Counted from the first letter of the stretch, positions 22,868-30,691 are shown. The stretch is DNA of 32,967 nucleotides from an uncultured Candidatus Saccharibacteria bacterium (GCA_937924995.1 CALEXY010000017.1:1-32967); one strand, 5' to 3'. Numbers and translations: made by a program. Notes: generated from the letters alone by a model not told the origin.

Positions 22868-24880
22868 TTAGTTATTCTCGGCGTCTTTGATTTTTTGAAT
22901 CATATCGCGAAGTTTGGCGGCCTGCTCGAATTCGAGATTGGCGGCGGCGAGTTGCATTTGCTCAGAAAGTTCCTTCATGAGTGACGGAAGTTCGGTTTTC
23001 GGTACCTTCTTGAGATCCAGCTTATCTTCCTTGGCTTTTTCCGGAATAATTGCCCGAAGGCCTAAGGAAATCTCTTTCTTGATAGAGGTCGGCGTAATAC
23101 CATGCTCCTTATTATAATTTTGCTGAATTTCACGGCGGCGATTAGTTTCGGAAATTGCGCGCTCCATACTTTCGGTAATATTGTCGGCGTACATAATAAC
23201 ATGACCTTCGACATGGCGCGCGGCACGACCAATGGTCTGAATGAGCGCCGACTCGGAGCGCAAGAAACCTTCCTTATCAGCATCGAGGATCGCCACAAGC
23301 GATACTTCTGGCAAATCCAAACCCTCACGTAGTAAATTAATACCGACCAAGACATCGTAGACGCCAGAACGCAAATCGCGCAAAATATCGCCACGCTCCA
23401 GGGTATCAATATCAGAGTGAATATAGGCGGTTTTAATCTTATGATCTTTCAGGTGGTCGGTCAAATCCTCTGCCATGCGCTTAGTCAAGGTCGTGACAAT
23501 AACGCGTTGATTTTTGGCGATGCGAGCCTCAATCTCACTCATCAAATCATCAATCTGCCCTTCACTTGGGCGGACTTCGATTTCTGGATCAAGGAGTCCG
23601 GTCGGGCGAATTACTTGCTCGGCTGGCTTAGGGGAAACTTCTAATTCATACTTTCCAGGAGTCGCTGAAACATAGACCGCGCGGCGAATATGAGTTTCAA
23701 ATTCATCAAAAGTAAGGGGGCGATTATCTAGAGCGCTCGGCAAGCGGAAACCATATTCCACCAGAGTGGATTTTCTAGCGTGGTCACCATTATACATCCC
23801 GCGCACCTGCGGCAGAGTCATATGCGATTCGTCGACTAATAAGAGAAAATCATCTGGGAAGAAATCGAGCAAAGTCGCTGGTGGCTCCCCAGCTTTACGA
23901 CCATCTAGGTGACGAGAATAATTTTCAATTCCCTTTACGAAGCCAGTTTCTTTCAACATTTCGAGATCATATTTGGTGCGCTGAGAAAGACGTTGCGCTT
24001 CCAGATATTTATGGTTAGCCTCGAAATATTTTAGACGTTCGTCAAATTCAGTCTGAATCAAATCAATGGCACAGTCGAGTTGATCTTTCGGGGTAGCGTA
24101 GTGGGTATTCGGGAAGATGAAAACTTGATCGGGTTTTTCACGTACCTCGGCGGTGAGTGGATCGATAATTTTAACCTCTTCTAGTTCATCAAAAGCAAAC
24201 TCAAAACGATAGGCGATTTCACCCGAAGCTGGGAAAAGATCAATCGTGTCACCCTTGACCCGGAAATTACCACGTTCAAAAGCCAGGTCATTTCGGTGAT
24301 ACTGCATAGCGATAAGATAGATCATCAGGTTAGTCTGATTAAGTTTCGCCACAGGGAGGGTATTTTTTGAAACTACCTGCCAGGTATGGCCGTTTTTCTC
24401 GAGATGCAGGGACATTTCGGTGTAATGATCCGGAGAACCGATACCATAGATACAAGAGACTGAAGCGACGATGATGGTGTCTGGGCGCGTAAGCAGAGAA
24501 ACTGTGGCGGCATGACGCAGACGGTCAATTTCGTCATTAATAGCGGAATCTTTTTCGATATAAGTATCGGTGCTAGCGATATAGGCTTCTGGCTGATAGT
24601 AATCGAAGTAAGAAACAAAATAATGCACCTCGTTCTCGGGGAAAAATTCACGAAACTCGGAATAAAGCTGAGCGGCCAGGGTTTTATTATGGGCAAGAAT
24701 CAGAGTCGGCTTCTGAATATTGGCAATGAGATTCGCCATAGTAAAAGTCTTACCAGAACCCGTCACACCGAGCAAAGTTTGCTCACGAATCCCCATCTTG
24801 AGACCACGTGTGAGCTGAGCAATAGCCGCCGGCTGATCACCGGTGGGCTGAAATTTACTGTGAAGACGAAACTCTGGCAT
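22868..24880 (-). CDS. uvrB: Excinuclease ABC subunit B
   Basis: 670 residues, full length. UvrB is the damage-verifying helicase of nucleotide excision repair, loaded by UvrA and joined by UvrC. Seen: Walker A G-V-T-G-S-G-K-T (about 38-45), the beta-hairpin region Y-F-D-Y-Y-Q-P-E-A-Y-I, D-E-S-H-M-T-L-P-Q (Walker B type), the L-R-E-G-L-D-L-P-E-V-S helicase block, Q-T-I-G-R-A-A-R-H, and a C-terminal UVR domain (about 627-665) that contacts UvrC. The ATG is 8 nt after a TATAAT, so probably leaderless. Monocistronic here; uvrA and uvrC are not in this window. Confidence 0.97.
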   Translation of the reverse strand: MPEFRLHSKFQPTGDQPAAIAQLTRGLKMGIREQTLLGVTGSGKTFTMANLIANIQKPTLILAHNKTLAAQLYSEFREFFPENEVHYFVSYFDYYQPEAYIASTDTYIEKDSAINDEIDRLRHAATVSLLTRPDTIIVASVSCIYGIGSPDHYTEMSLHLEKNGHTWQVVSKNTLPVAKLNQTNLMIYLIAMQYHRNDLAFERGNFRVKGDTIDLFPASGEIAYRFEFAFDELEEVKIIDPLTAEVREKPDQVFIFPNTHYATPKDQLDCAIDLIQTEFDERLKYFEANHKYLEAQRLSQRTKYDLEMLKETGFVKGIENYSRHLDGRKAGEPPATLLDFFPDDFLLLVDESHMTLPQVRGMYNGDHARKSTLVEYGFRLPSALDNRPLTFDEFETHIRRAVYVSATPGKYELEVSPKPAEQVIRPTGLLDPEIEVRPSEGQIDDLMSEIEARIAKNQRVIVTTLTKRMAEDLTDHLKDHKIKTAYIHSDIDTLERGDILRDLRSGVYDVLVGINLLREGLDLPEVSLVAILDADKEGFLRSESALIQTIGRAARHVEGHVIMYADNITESMERAISETNRRREIQQNYNKEHGITPTSIKKEISLGLRAIIPEKAKEDKLDLKKVPKTELPSLMKELSEQMQLAAANLEFEQAAKLRDMIQKIKDAENN

Positions 24881-24888
24881 ACCTATAT

Positions 24889-24894
24889 ATTATA
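24889..24894 (-). promoter_or_regulatory. uvrB -10 box
   Basis: TATAAT (24889-24894) ends 8 nt before the uvrB ATG; the upstream part is T/A-rich without a clear -35. Predicted leaderless or near-leaderless. Confidence 0.45.
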
Positions 24895-24963
24895 CAATTT
24901 TTGGGCTGATTATGCAAAAAATTTCCTGAGTTAACATCTCAAGTGCAACACTAAGCAACAAAA

Positions 24964-25042
24964 AGAGACATCAATCGTTCTTAGTCCTGTTAAAATTAAA
25001 TTTGTAACACTAACTTAAACAAGGATAGACATTGATGTCTCT
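24964..25042. repeat. 12-bp inverted repeat at the IS remnant
   Basis: AGAGACATCAAT at 24964-24975 and its exact complement at 25031-25042, 55 nt apart. The sequence around it also carries two imperfect direct copies of an AACACTAA motif (within 24940-24960 and 25000-25020). These resemble ends of an insertion sequence. Confidence 0.5.
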
Positions 25043-25115
25043 AAATAAAGTATACACAACTTTCGTATGAAGAACGAGTAATAATTGAAAATAGATTAAA
25101 AAAATACAATAATGG
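24964..25115 (+). mobile_element. Degenerate 5' remnant of an IS30-type transposase gene
   Basis: Downstream of the inverted repeat an ATG at 25034 begins M-S-L-N-K, then the frame breaks. The neighbouring frame continues K-Y-T-Q-L-S-Y-E-E-R-V-I-I-E-N-R-L-K-K-Y-N-N. That string looks like the N-terminal helix-turn-helix start of IS30-family transposases (x-L-T-x-E-E-R-x-x-I). Nothing of the catalytic DDE domain follows; the GrpB-like gene begins about 20 nt later. The remnant is both frameshifted and truncated. Confidence 0.55.
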
Positions 25116-25121
25116 TATAAT
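25116..25121 (+). promoter_or_regulatory. -10 box of the GrpB-like gene
   Basis: TATAAT at 25116-25121 preceded by TGG (extended -10), 8 nt before the ATG at 25130. It lies at the edge of the IS30 remnant. Confidence 0.5.
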
Positions 25122-25129
25122 ATCAGCTA

Positions 25130-25641
25130 ATGTCCGTTACAATAAAGAAATATTCGTCAAAACTTATCGAGCGCTTCTCGCAAGAGAAATGTCGTCTGTC
25201 TAAATTCTTGCCTAATGATATAAAAATTGAGCACGTTGGCAGTAGCTCTATTCCTATTGATGGTAAGAATATAATTGATATTCTCGTCGGAGTTCCAAAA
25301 CATGAAGATATGATTTCTGTAAAAAATATTTTAATGAAAAATGGATATTTTGAAGGAACTGATAGTCACGAGGATCGGATTTTTCTAGCAAGTACTGCAA
25401 AAGAAACGGGTGAGGGCGATTTCCATATTCATATTTGTCCGATTAACGAAGAGTCTTATGAGGATTTTATTATTTTACGTAATTTTCTTAGAAAAAATCA
25501 CCAGAAAGCACAAGAATATTTGGAGAAAAATACGAATTTGCAAAAGAATCTAAATTTGATCGTAAAAAATACAAACATCTGAAATCGGTTTACGTATCGA
25601 AATTATTGGCTGAAGCAAAAAAATTACGGCATCTTTCTTGA
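25130..25641 (+). pseudogene. GrpB/UPF0157-like protein with a C-terminal frameshift
   Basis: The N-terminal 131 codons match the GrpB (UPF0157) nucleotidyltransferase-like fold: I-E-H-V-G-S-S-S-I-P, then I-I-D-I-L-V-G-V, and later F-H-I-H-I-C-P. At a run of five A (25526-25530) the frame breaks. The current frame ends at 25582 after a low-complexity Asn/Lys tail. The next frame continues with K-Y-E-F-A-K-E-S-K-F-D-R-K-K-Y-K-H-L-K and ends at TGA 25639-25641, which is what the family's C-terminus looks like (Y ... L-K ... D-R ... Y ... K). One extra A restores about 170 residues. Family members are often coupled to CoaE or stand alone; substrate is unknown. A caller would report 25130-25582 (150 residues). 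Confidence 0.65.
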
Positions 25642-25717
25642 TTGCAATAATTATTGCCATTTTATGTTGTGAAGGTTGTGAACGAATACGACGGAGCTGG
25701 TGACACTTTTTTCGTGC

Positions 25718-25723
25718 TATAAT
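25718..25723 (+). promoter_or_regulatory. -10 box of the NYN-domain gene
   Basis: TATAAT at 25718-25723 preceded by TGC (extended -10). It ends 6 nt before the GTG at 25730 and therefore rules out the upstream GTG at 25700 as the working start. Confidence 0.55.
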
Positions 25724-25729
25724 ATAAGT

Positions 25730-26236
25730 GTGAATAATCAGGCTTTTATAGATGGACAGAATCTATACATGAACACGAAAGCAAGTTCGTGGACAGTAGA
25801 TTTGACGCGTTTTAGAGTATATCTCAAAGAACGCTATAACGTTGAAAAAGCTTACCATTTCTTAGGTGCAGTAGACGAGGATAATCAAGATCTTTACGAA
25901 AAAATTCAAACTTCAGGCTTTATTCTCATATTCCGCGAGCATAGCCAAAGCATGATCGGTAAAAAGAAAGGTAACGTCGATACAGATATTGTTTTTACTG
26001 TGATGTCTAAAATTGCTGACGCAGAACAGTTTGATAATATAATTCTAGTTTCTGGCGACGGAGATTATTATAAGATGGTTAAATATCTTGTAGAAAAAGG
26101 ACGTTTTGCTAAACTATTGGCTCCGAATCGTCACTCCACTTCTTCTTTATATCGTCCATTCACGCCGAGGTACGTTGATTTCTTAGACAATCCCGACGTA
26201 AAGAACAAAATTGAATATAAGAAGAAGAATAAATAA
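25730..26236 (+). CDS. NYN-domain (PIN-like) putative ribonuclease
   Basis: 168 residues from GTG 25730, chosen because an extended -10 ends just upstream; an in-frame GTG at 25700 would lie inside the promoter. NYN/LabA-type acidic residues are visible: Asp in F-I-D-G-Q-N near residue 8, D-T-D-I in K-G-N-V-D-T-D-I near 89-93, and S-G-D-G-D-Y near 112-117. Such proteins are metal-dependent RNases related to PIN domains, acting on RNA in the cytoplasm. The tail is Lys-rich (K-N-K-I-E-Y-K-K-K-N-K) and may bind RNA. Stand-alone, next to a frameshifted gene and an IS remnant. The partner or target is not evident. Confidence 0.85.
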   Translation: MNNQAFIDGQNLYMNTKASSWTVDLTRFRVYLKERYNVEKAYHFLGAVDEDNQDLYEKIQTSGFILIFREHSQSMIGKKKGNVDTDIVFTVMSKIADAEQFDNIILVSGDGDYYKMVKYLVEKGRFAKLLAPNRHSTSSLYRPFTPRYVDFLDNPDVKNKIEYKKKNK

Positions 26237-26237
26237 C

Positions 26238-26292
26238 AAAAAACGGGTTCTTCTTAGGTATCTCTCCGTTCGAATTGCCCGTATCGGAATAT
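26238..26292 (-). ncRNA. Candidate small RNA, about 55 nt
   Basis: A strong minus-strand promoter (TTGACA, 16 nt, TGC-TATAAT) fires toward a hairpin closed by ACGGG and CCCGT (26243-26247 with 26278-26282) with an added TTC/GAA helix. It ends in six T (26238-26243). The predicted transcript runs from about 26292 to 26238 with no start codon or ORF. Its end lies 1-2 nt from the stop of the convergent NYN gene. No known RNA family recognised. Confidence 0.5.
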
Positions 26293-26298
26293 ACTTCT

Positions 26299-26326
26299 AT
26301 TATAGCAGTATTATGTAATATGTCAA
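26299..26326 (-). promoter_or_regulatory. Near-consensus promoter of the candidate small RNA
   Basis: Perfect TTGACA (26321-26326), 16-nt spacer ending in TGC, perfect TATAAT (26299-26304). Best promoter match in the window, yet no protein gene follows it. Confidence 0.7.
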
Positions 26327-26378
26327 TGTCTCATAATAGCCCGCAATCTTTGCGACATAAAATAGCAATAAGTGCAAT

Positions 26379-26403
26379 AAAAACTGCCCTGGCGGCAGCT
26401 TTT
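26379..26403 (-). terminator. tRNA-Leu terminator
   Basis: CTGCC and GGCAG stem with a 5-nt loop, flanked by A and T runs on both sides, about 17 nt after the tRNA 3' end on the minus strand; could work in both directions. Confidence 0.65.
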
Positions 26404-26419
26404 CTGTAAACAACTTGAT

Positions 26420-26504
26420 TGGTGCCCGAGACTGGACTTGAACCAGCACGCCGTGAGGCATATGCTCCTAAGGCATACGTGTATACCAATTTCACCACTC
26501 GGGC
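26420..26504 (-). tRNA. tRNA-Leu (anticodon UAG), CCA encoded
   Basis: 85 nt with a 7-bp acceptor stem (GCCCGAG with CTCGGGC), followed by an encoded ACCA. The anticodon stem is TATGC/GCATA around the loop CTTAGGA, giving anticodon TAG. A long variable arm of about 13 nt (class II, as expected for Leu) and a T-loop TTCAAGT are present. It has its own promoter within the 3' end of the upstream gene and its own terminator. Confidence 0.95.
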
Positions 26505-26512
26505 ATGGTGGT

Positions 26513-26541
26513 ATTATATAAAATTATTGGAGATTATTCAA
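26513..26541 (-). promoter_or_regulatory. tRNA-Leu promoter inside the end of the DUF5684 gene
   Basis: TTGAAT (26536-26541), 17-nt spacer, TATAAT (26513-26518), 8 nt before the mature 5' end. The -35 falls within the last codons of the gene at 26524-27204. Confidence 0.65.
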
Positions 26542-27204
26542 GCCGCTGGATTGAGCCTGGTTTTCTGAAGTAGAAGGGTTTTGAGATTCGATTACAGTTC
26601 CCTGAGCTGGTTGAGTTTGGATTTCGGCAACAGGCTGGGTTGGAGCTTCAGTGATAGGCTGGGTGTCAACTTCGGGAGTAGGCTGGTTGACAACTTCAGT
26701 AGTAGACTGAAGTGTAGTTTCCGCAGTAGTCTGTACATTATTCAGAGCGAAAGCGCCTTGGAATGGCACATTTTTGCCACGCACATATTGATATTCATAT
26801 TTTTGATCGGTGGCCAACATCAGCATGATGATTGGCGAGAAGAAAATCGTCAAATACGGAAAGGCTGGTTGTTTTTCACCAAAAGCAGCAGGTAGCTTGT
26901 AGCAGAAAATAAAGTAAGGAATCAAACCGATTACTGGAATAAGAATCGAGATAGCGAATAACTTATTTAGTTCGACCGCATCATAAAGCTTCATCAAACC
27001 CAACACCGGAATGGCACCCTGCCACATCTTTTTCTCGCCATAGATTTTCTTCATCAAAAGAACCTTGCCGGCAATATAGAGGCCGAGAATAATTAACAAT
27101 AAAAGTAAGGTAATAACATTCGAAGCCAAAACTTCACCGAAGCTTGGCATCTTAGTTATATAATTATTACTAAAGAAATAATCGTAAATCTTTTGAAAGT
27201 TCAT
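26524..27204 (-). CDS. DUF5684-type membrane protein with a Gln/Thr/Pro-rich tail
   Basis: 226 residues. One helix near 25-50 is followed by W-Q-G-A-I-P-V-L-G and further hydrophobic segments (about 75-105 and 115-135), fitting the DUF5684 membrane domain; family function is unknown. The last 75 residues are a low-complexity tail of imperfect repeats around T-Q-P, T-E-V and T-E-A, likely disordered and exposed. The ATG lies 6 nt after a TGC-TAAAAT extended -10, so it is probably leaderless. It is the only gene in its transcript apart from the tRNA, which has its own promoter. Confidence 0.7.
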   Translation of the reverse strand: MNFQKIYDYFFSNNYITKMPSFGEVLASNVITLLLLLIILGLYIAGKVLLMKKIYGEKKMWQGAIPVLGLMKLYDAVELNKLFAISILIPVIGLIPYFIFCYKLPAAFGEKQPAFPYLTIFFSPIIMLMLATDQKYEYQYVRGKNVPFQGAFALNNVQTTAETTLQSTTEVVNQPTPEVDTQPITEAPTQPVAEIQTQPAQGTVIESQNPSTSENQAQSSGLNNLQ

Positions 27205-27210
27205 AAGCTA

Positions 27211-27219
27211 ATTTTAGCA
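27211..27219 (-). promoter_or_regulatory. Extended -10 of the DUF5684 gene
   Basis: TGC followed by TAAAAT (core 27211-27216), 6 nt before the ATG at 27204. Confidence 0.55.
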
Positions 27220-27233
27220 TAAACACGATAAAA

Positions 27234-27791
27234 TTACACTTTAAAAATCGTGATGCGGGAGCCGGCATAAGCCTTGGTGGAAAGAATTTCGGCGTCGAGC
27301 TGATGCGGATCGAAGGTGGCCGGATGAGACAAGACTAAAAATTCTTTCGCAAGCTTCGGAAGCGTAGCGAGATAATCCGCCAGTTTCGGGGTGATTTTAT
27401 CATATGGTGGGTCAGCAAAAACGATGTCGAAACGATTATCAAAAGTCAGAGTTTCCGCCTTTTTGGCAAAAATTCGCACCTGGCTTGATACGCCGAGATT
27501 TTCCGCGTTTTGGCGAATCAATTTCGCAACTTCACGATGATTTTCGATAAATGAAGCATGCTTGGCACCGCGAGATAGGGCTTCGAAGCCCAGTGCACCG
27601 GTACCGGCAAACACATCGAGTACTACTTTACCATCGAGATGAGATGACAAAGAATTCATGATAGCCAGGCGTTCGCGCGATCCCATGGGATGAGTGACGG
27701 CGAGCTTGGGGGTGAGAATTTTCTGCCCACGCAGCACCCCGGAGGTGATCCTCAGATCCGTAACTTTGCCAGATTTTGCCATAAACTTCAT
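27234..27791 (-). CDS. rsmD: 16S rRNA (guanine-N2)-methyltransferase RsmD
   Basis: 185 residues. RsmD methylates G966 of 16S rRNA using S-adenosylmethionine. The family start R-I-T-S-G-V-L-R-G-Q-K-I is present, then T-H-P-M-G-S-R-E-R, the SAM-binding V-L-D-V-F-A-G-T-G-A-L-G-F-E-A-L (about 55-70), I-E-N, and the catalytic D-P-P-Y near 125. Length is normal. The first ATG (27791) lies 6 nt after TGC-TAAAAT, a leaderless arrangement; an in-frame ATG three codons later is less likely. The promoter overlaps the 3' end of the upstream gene. Confidence 0.93.
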   Translation of the reverse strand: MKFMAKSGKVTDLRITSGVLRGQKILTPKLAVTHPMGSRERLAIMNSLSSHLDGKVVLDVFAGTGALGFEALSRGAKHASFIENHREVAKLIRQNAENLGVSSQVRIFAKKAETLTFDNRFDIVFADPPYDKITPKLADYLATLPKLAKEFLVLSHPATFDPHQLDAEILSTKAYAGSRITIFKV

Positions 27792-27795
27792 AGTT

Positions 27796-28614
27796 TTATT
27801 TTAGCAGTTTTTTATTAAAATATGGAATCGATGAAGCCCAGCCAAGCGTAATAGCGCGGACGATTTCTGGAAGAAGCACGTTCTTGGTTTGAAAAACTAA
27901 CTCGGTGTTCCATCCTTGATTTAAGAAATTTTCATACATTTTGAGAGCATGGACTTTAGCTAGAGATTCATGAAAAGCTTTTTCAAGATCAATATCTATG
28001 AGTTCCGCTTTCTTAATTTTCGGCATCACCGCGCGCTCCGGCAGAGCGGTAAGGGTAATCGCGACACCATATTCGAAAGCCACGTGCTTGGTCATAAAAC
28101 CATTAGCACCCCAATAGAGCCAGTTATTGCGCAGAGTTTCAAGCGAGTTTCGACCACGCATGATTCCCTTAATCGGAATACCGAAAACTTTGACAAATTC
28201 ATCCTTGGTCATCAGTTGTTTTTGCGTATTTTCCAAAGGAAAATGGTGGGCGGGCGTCAGACCATCAGTAATAGCATGGGCCATCCAACCAGCCTCGAAG
28301 CTGGCACGTACCTTATTTCCCTCTTCGAGGGCTTTACGTAAATTATATTGGTGATCCAAAATCAAAGTCATGAGTTTACCATTATCATGATCTGGGTCAA
28401 TGAAGTGCATCGGCTCGTCGACGCCAGGGCTTTTACGCTTCAGGCCGTCCGGTCCGCCCATGCCTTCAAAATTTAAGATTTCTGAAATATTTGGGAAGAA
28501 ATAGTTGTGTGGCAGGTTTTTATCAATAATTTTGCGGGCAATTCGGTCGAGTTTCTGATGCGTGCCAACAATTTTCCCATTCGATTTATCACTAATTGCT
28601 AGGGTTGAATACAT
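27796..28614 (-). CDS. Conserved hypothetical, zinc-dependent phospholipase C-like
   Basis: 272 residues, no signal peptide or membrane helix. The central stretch W-M-A-H-A-I-T-D-G-L-T-P-A-H-H (near 110-124) fits the H-x3-D-x3-P-x-H pattern of the zinc-dependent phospholipase C/S1-P1 nuclease-like fold. Other candidate metal ligands are T-H-Q near 19 and M-H-F-I-D-P-D-H-D near 69-77. Enzymatic activity is inference; without a signal peptide it would be cytoplasmic, unlike most secreted PLC enzymes. It is the third gene of trmD-recG-this, 7 nt after recG, with AAGGAAAA before its ATG. Confidence 0.55.
   Translation of the reverse strand: MYSTLAISDKSNGKIVGTHQKLDRIARKIIDKNLPHNYFFPNISEILNFEGMGGPDGLKRKSPGVDEPMHFIDPDHDNGKLMTLILDHQYNLRKALEEGNKVRASFEAGWMAHAITDGLTPAHHFPLENTQKQLMTKDEFVKVFGIPIKGIMRGRNSLETLRNNWLYWGANGFMTKHVAFEYGVAITLTALPERAVMPKIKKAELIDIDLEKAFHESLAKVHALKMYENFLNQGWNTELVFQTKNVLLPEIVRAITLGWASSIPYFNKKLLK
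27798..27806 (-). promoter_or_regulatory. rsmD extended -10 promoter
   Basis: TGC followed by TAAAAT (core 27798-27803), overlapping the stop codon region of the upstream gene and 6 nt from the rsmD ATG. Confidence 0.55.
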
Positions 28615-28621
28615 ATTTTCC

Positions 28622-30691
28622 TTAATTAAGAGTCGTCAGCTGCTGATATTTTTTAATATCTTGGCTTAACTCTGTATATTTTAGCATAGAATCGGGCGAG
28701 CTTAAGAACTTTTCGACGTGAGTGCGCGCCAATTCAATCATTTTAGTATCGGTGAGGCTGGCAATTTTTAAATTCAATTCACCATGCTGCATCGCCCCAT
28801 AAATTTCCCCCGGACCGCGAAGCTTGAGGTCGACTTCGGCAAGATAAAAACCGTCGGTGGATTTTTCCATCTCGAGAAGCCTACGACTAGGTGGATTTTC
28901 ACCGGTAGTAACCAAAAAACACTGGCTTGGTTTATCACCGCGGCCGACGCGACCACGCAACTGATGAAGCTGAGCCAGGCCATAGTGATCGGCATTGAGA
29001 ATCACGATTTGTGTGGCATTTGGCACATCCACACCGACTTCCACCACGGTGGTAGAAACCAAAATTTGAGTTTTCTGTTCCTTAAAATCCTGCATTACCT
29101 GGTCTTTTTCGGCGGACTTTAATTTACCATGCAGGATACCGATCTGATATTTACTAAACTGTTTTTGCAGGAGCTTGGCGGTTTCGATAACCGTACGTGA
29201 TTTATCTTCATCAGAAATGGCTTCATCGATCAGGCGACAAATCACATAAACTTGCTCCCCAGTAGCGAGGTGTTCGCTAAGTTCTGGGTAAATTACATCC
29301 TTAAGATTAAGCTCATTATAGATACGAGTTTTAATCGGAGTGCGACCCTTCGGCATTTGGTTAATAATTGAAATATCGAGATCGCCAAAAATGGTCAGCT
29401 GTAAAGAGCGCGGAATCGGCGTGGCGGTCATAGCGAGAAAATGCGGCGAAATTTGCTGAAAATCCGGATTTTGATTCTGAAAAGATTTTTCCAAAAGATG
29501 TTGACGCTGCAAGACGCCAAAACGGTGCTGTTCATCAATAATGCAAAGTCCGAGACTGGAAAAAGTGGTGTCGTCGGTAAGAATAGCATGAGTGCCAATC
29601 ACAAGATTAATTTCACCAGATTTGATTGCGGCTTTTACACTGTTTTTATCCTTGGTGGCACTAATTAGAAGGGTAGTTTTGACGCCGAGTGGCTGCAAGA
29701 TTTTAGACAAACCTTCATAATGTTGCGTGGCCAAAATAGCCGTCGGAGCCAGAATGGCTACTTGAGCGCCGTTTTTTATAGCTTGATAAGCAGCAATGGC
29801 CGAAACGATAGTCTTACCTGAACCGACATCGCCCTGAAGCAGGCGATTCATCGGATGAGTTTTTTCAAGGTCCTTCAGAATCTGCCAAGTCACACGTTTC
29901 TGCGCGTCGGTTAATTCAAAAGGCAGAGTCTTAAGGAGTTGTTTAATATCAGTGAGATTAAATTTGAGTGATTTGGCATTTAATTTGGAGACTTCGTTTT
30001 GATTGAGCTTGGAAGCCAAAATTAATTCAAATAATTCCTCGTAACCGAGGTAGGTGCGGGCCTTTTCAACCTCCTGTTCAGATTCCGGAAAATGCATATT
30101 AAAGAGAGCTTGGTTACGTGAGAGTTTAGTAAGAATTTTCGGAATAGCCTCATTCGGCAAAAGTTCGGGAATTTGATAAAAAAATGGGCGCAGTTTAGCA
30201 AAAATTCGACGATACCAGACGGAATTATAGCGACCACTACCAGAATAGATCGGCTGAAAGCCGCCATCCTGGCGCGATTCCTCAACCTCGGATGCCAAAA
30301 CGGCAGTGGGCGCTGTGAGTTGATAGCGGTTATACTTAAAATCATACTCACCGGTAAAATAATACTCGGTGTCTTCCTTAAAATTTTTGATGCGGTAGGC
30401 CTGATTATACCAAACCACCCGCAGCGCGCCAGTTTCATCAAAAATCTCACCCTGGGTAATAGTAAAATTGCGACGGCGAGTATGAATATTGCGTAAACCA
30501 CGAATTTTACCCCTTACTACCACCTTGCCGGGACGAATCTCGGAAATCTTGGTATAGGCAGCGTAATCTTCGTATTTGCGCGGAAAATAATAGAGTAAAT
30601 CCTTAAAAGTTTGAAAACCACGAGCGGCGAGGGCCTCGGCGGTTTTGGGGCCGACGCCTTTAATTTCGCTAAGTCGCGAATTTAGTTGCAT
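28622..30691 (-). CDS. recG: ATP-dependent DNA helicase RecG
   Basis: 689 residues from ATG 30691, which overlaps the trmD stop as TGATG; a TTG at 30694 is a less likely start. RecG remodels stalled forks and branched DNA. Present: the N-terminal wedge domain (about 1-200) with G-V-G-P-K-T-A-E near 14, Walker A L-L-Q-G-D-V-G-S-G-K-T near 285-295, I-I-D-E-Q-H-R-F-G-V (DEQH box), T-A-T-P-I-P-R-S, and the helicase C motifs E-V-G-V-D-V-P-N-A and Q-L-R-G-R-V-G-R. Full length. Second gene of the trmD operon. Confidence 0.96.
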   Translation of the reverse strand: MQLNSRLSEIKGVGPKTAEALAARGFQTFKDLLYYFPRKYEDYAAYTKISEIRPGKVVVRGKIRGLRNIHTRRRNFTITQGEIFDETGALRVVWYNQAYRIKNFKEDTEYYFTGEYDFKYNRYQLTAPTAVLASEVEESRQDGGFQPIYSGSGRYNSVWYRRIFAKLRPFFYQIPELLPNEAIPKILTKLSRNQALFNMHFPESEQEVEKARTYLGYEELFELILASKLNQNEVSKLNAKSLKFNLTDIKQLLKTLPFELTDAQKRVTWQILKDLEKTHPMNRLLQGDVGSGKTIVSAIAAYQAIKNGAQVAILAPTAILATQHYEGLSKILQPLGVKTTLLISATKDKNSVKAAIKSGEINLVIGTHAILTDDTTFSSLGLCIIDEQHRFGVLQRQHLLEKSFQNQNPDFQQISPHFLAMTATPIPRSLQLTIFGDLDISIINQMPKGRTPIKTRIYNELNLKDVIYPELSEHLATGEQVYVICRLIDEAISDEDKSRTVIETAKLLQKQFSKYQIGILHGKLKSAEKDQVMQDFKEQKTQILVSTTVVEVGVDVPNATQIVILNADHYGLAQLHQLRGRVGRGDKPSQCFLVTTGENPPSRRLLEMEKSTDGFYLAEVDLKLRGPGEIYGAMQHGELNLKIASLTDTKMIELARTHVEKFLSSPDSMLKYTELSQDIKKYQQLTTLN

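Noticed and set aside
25642..25703. Short hydrophobic frame ending in R-R-S-W just before the NYN promoter
   Set aside because: No start codon or ribosome-binding site, and it overlaps the end of the frameshifted GrpB frame; most likely chance.
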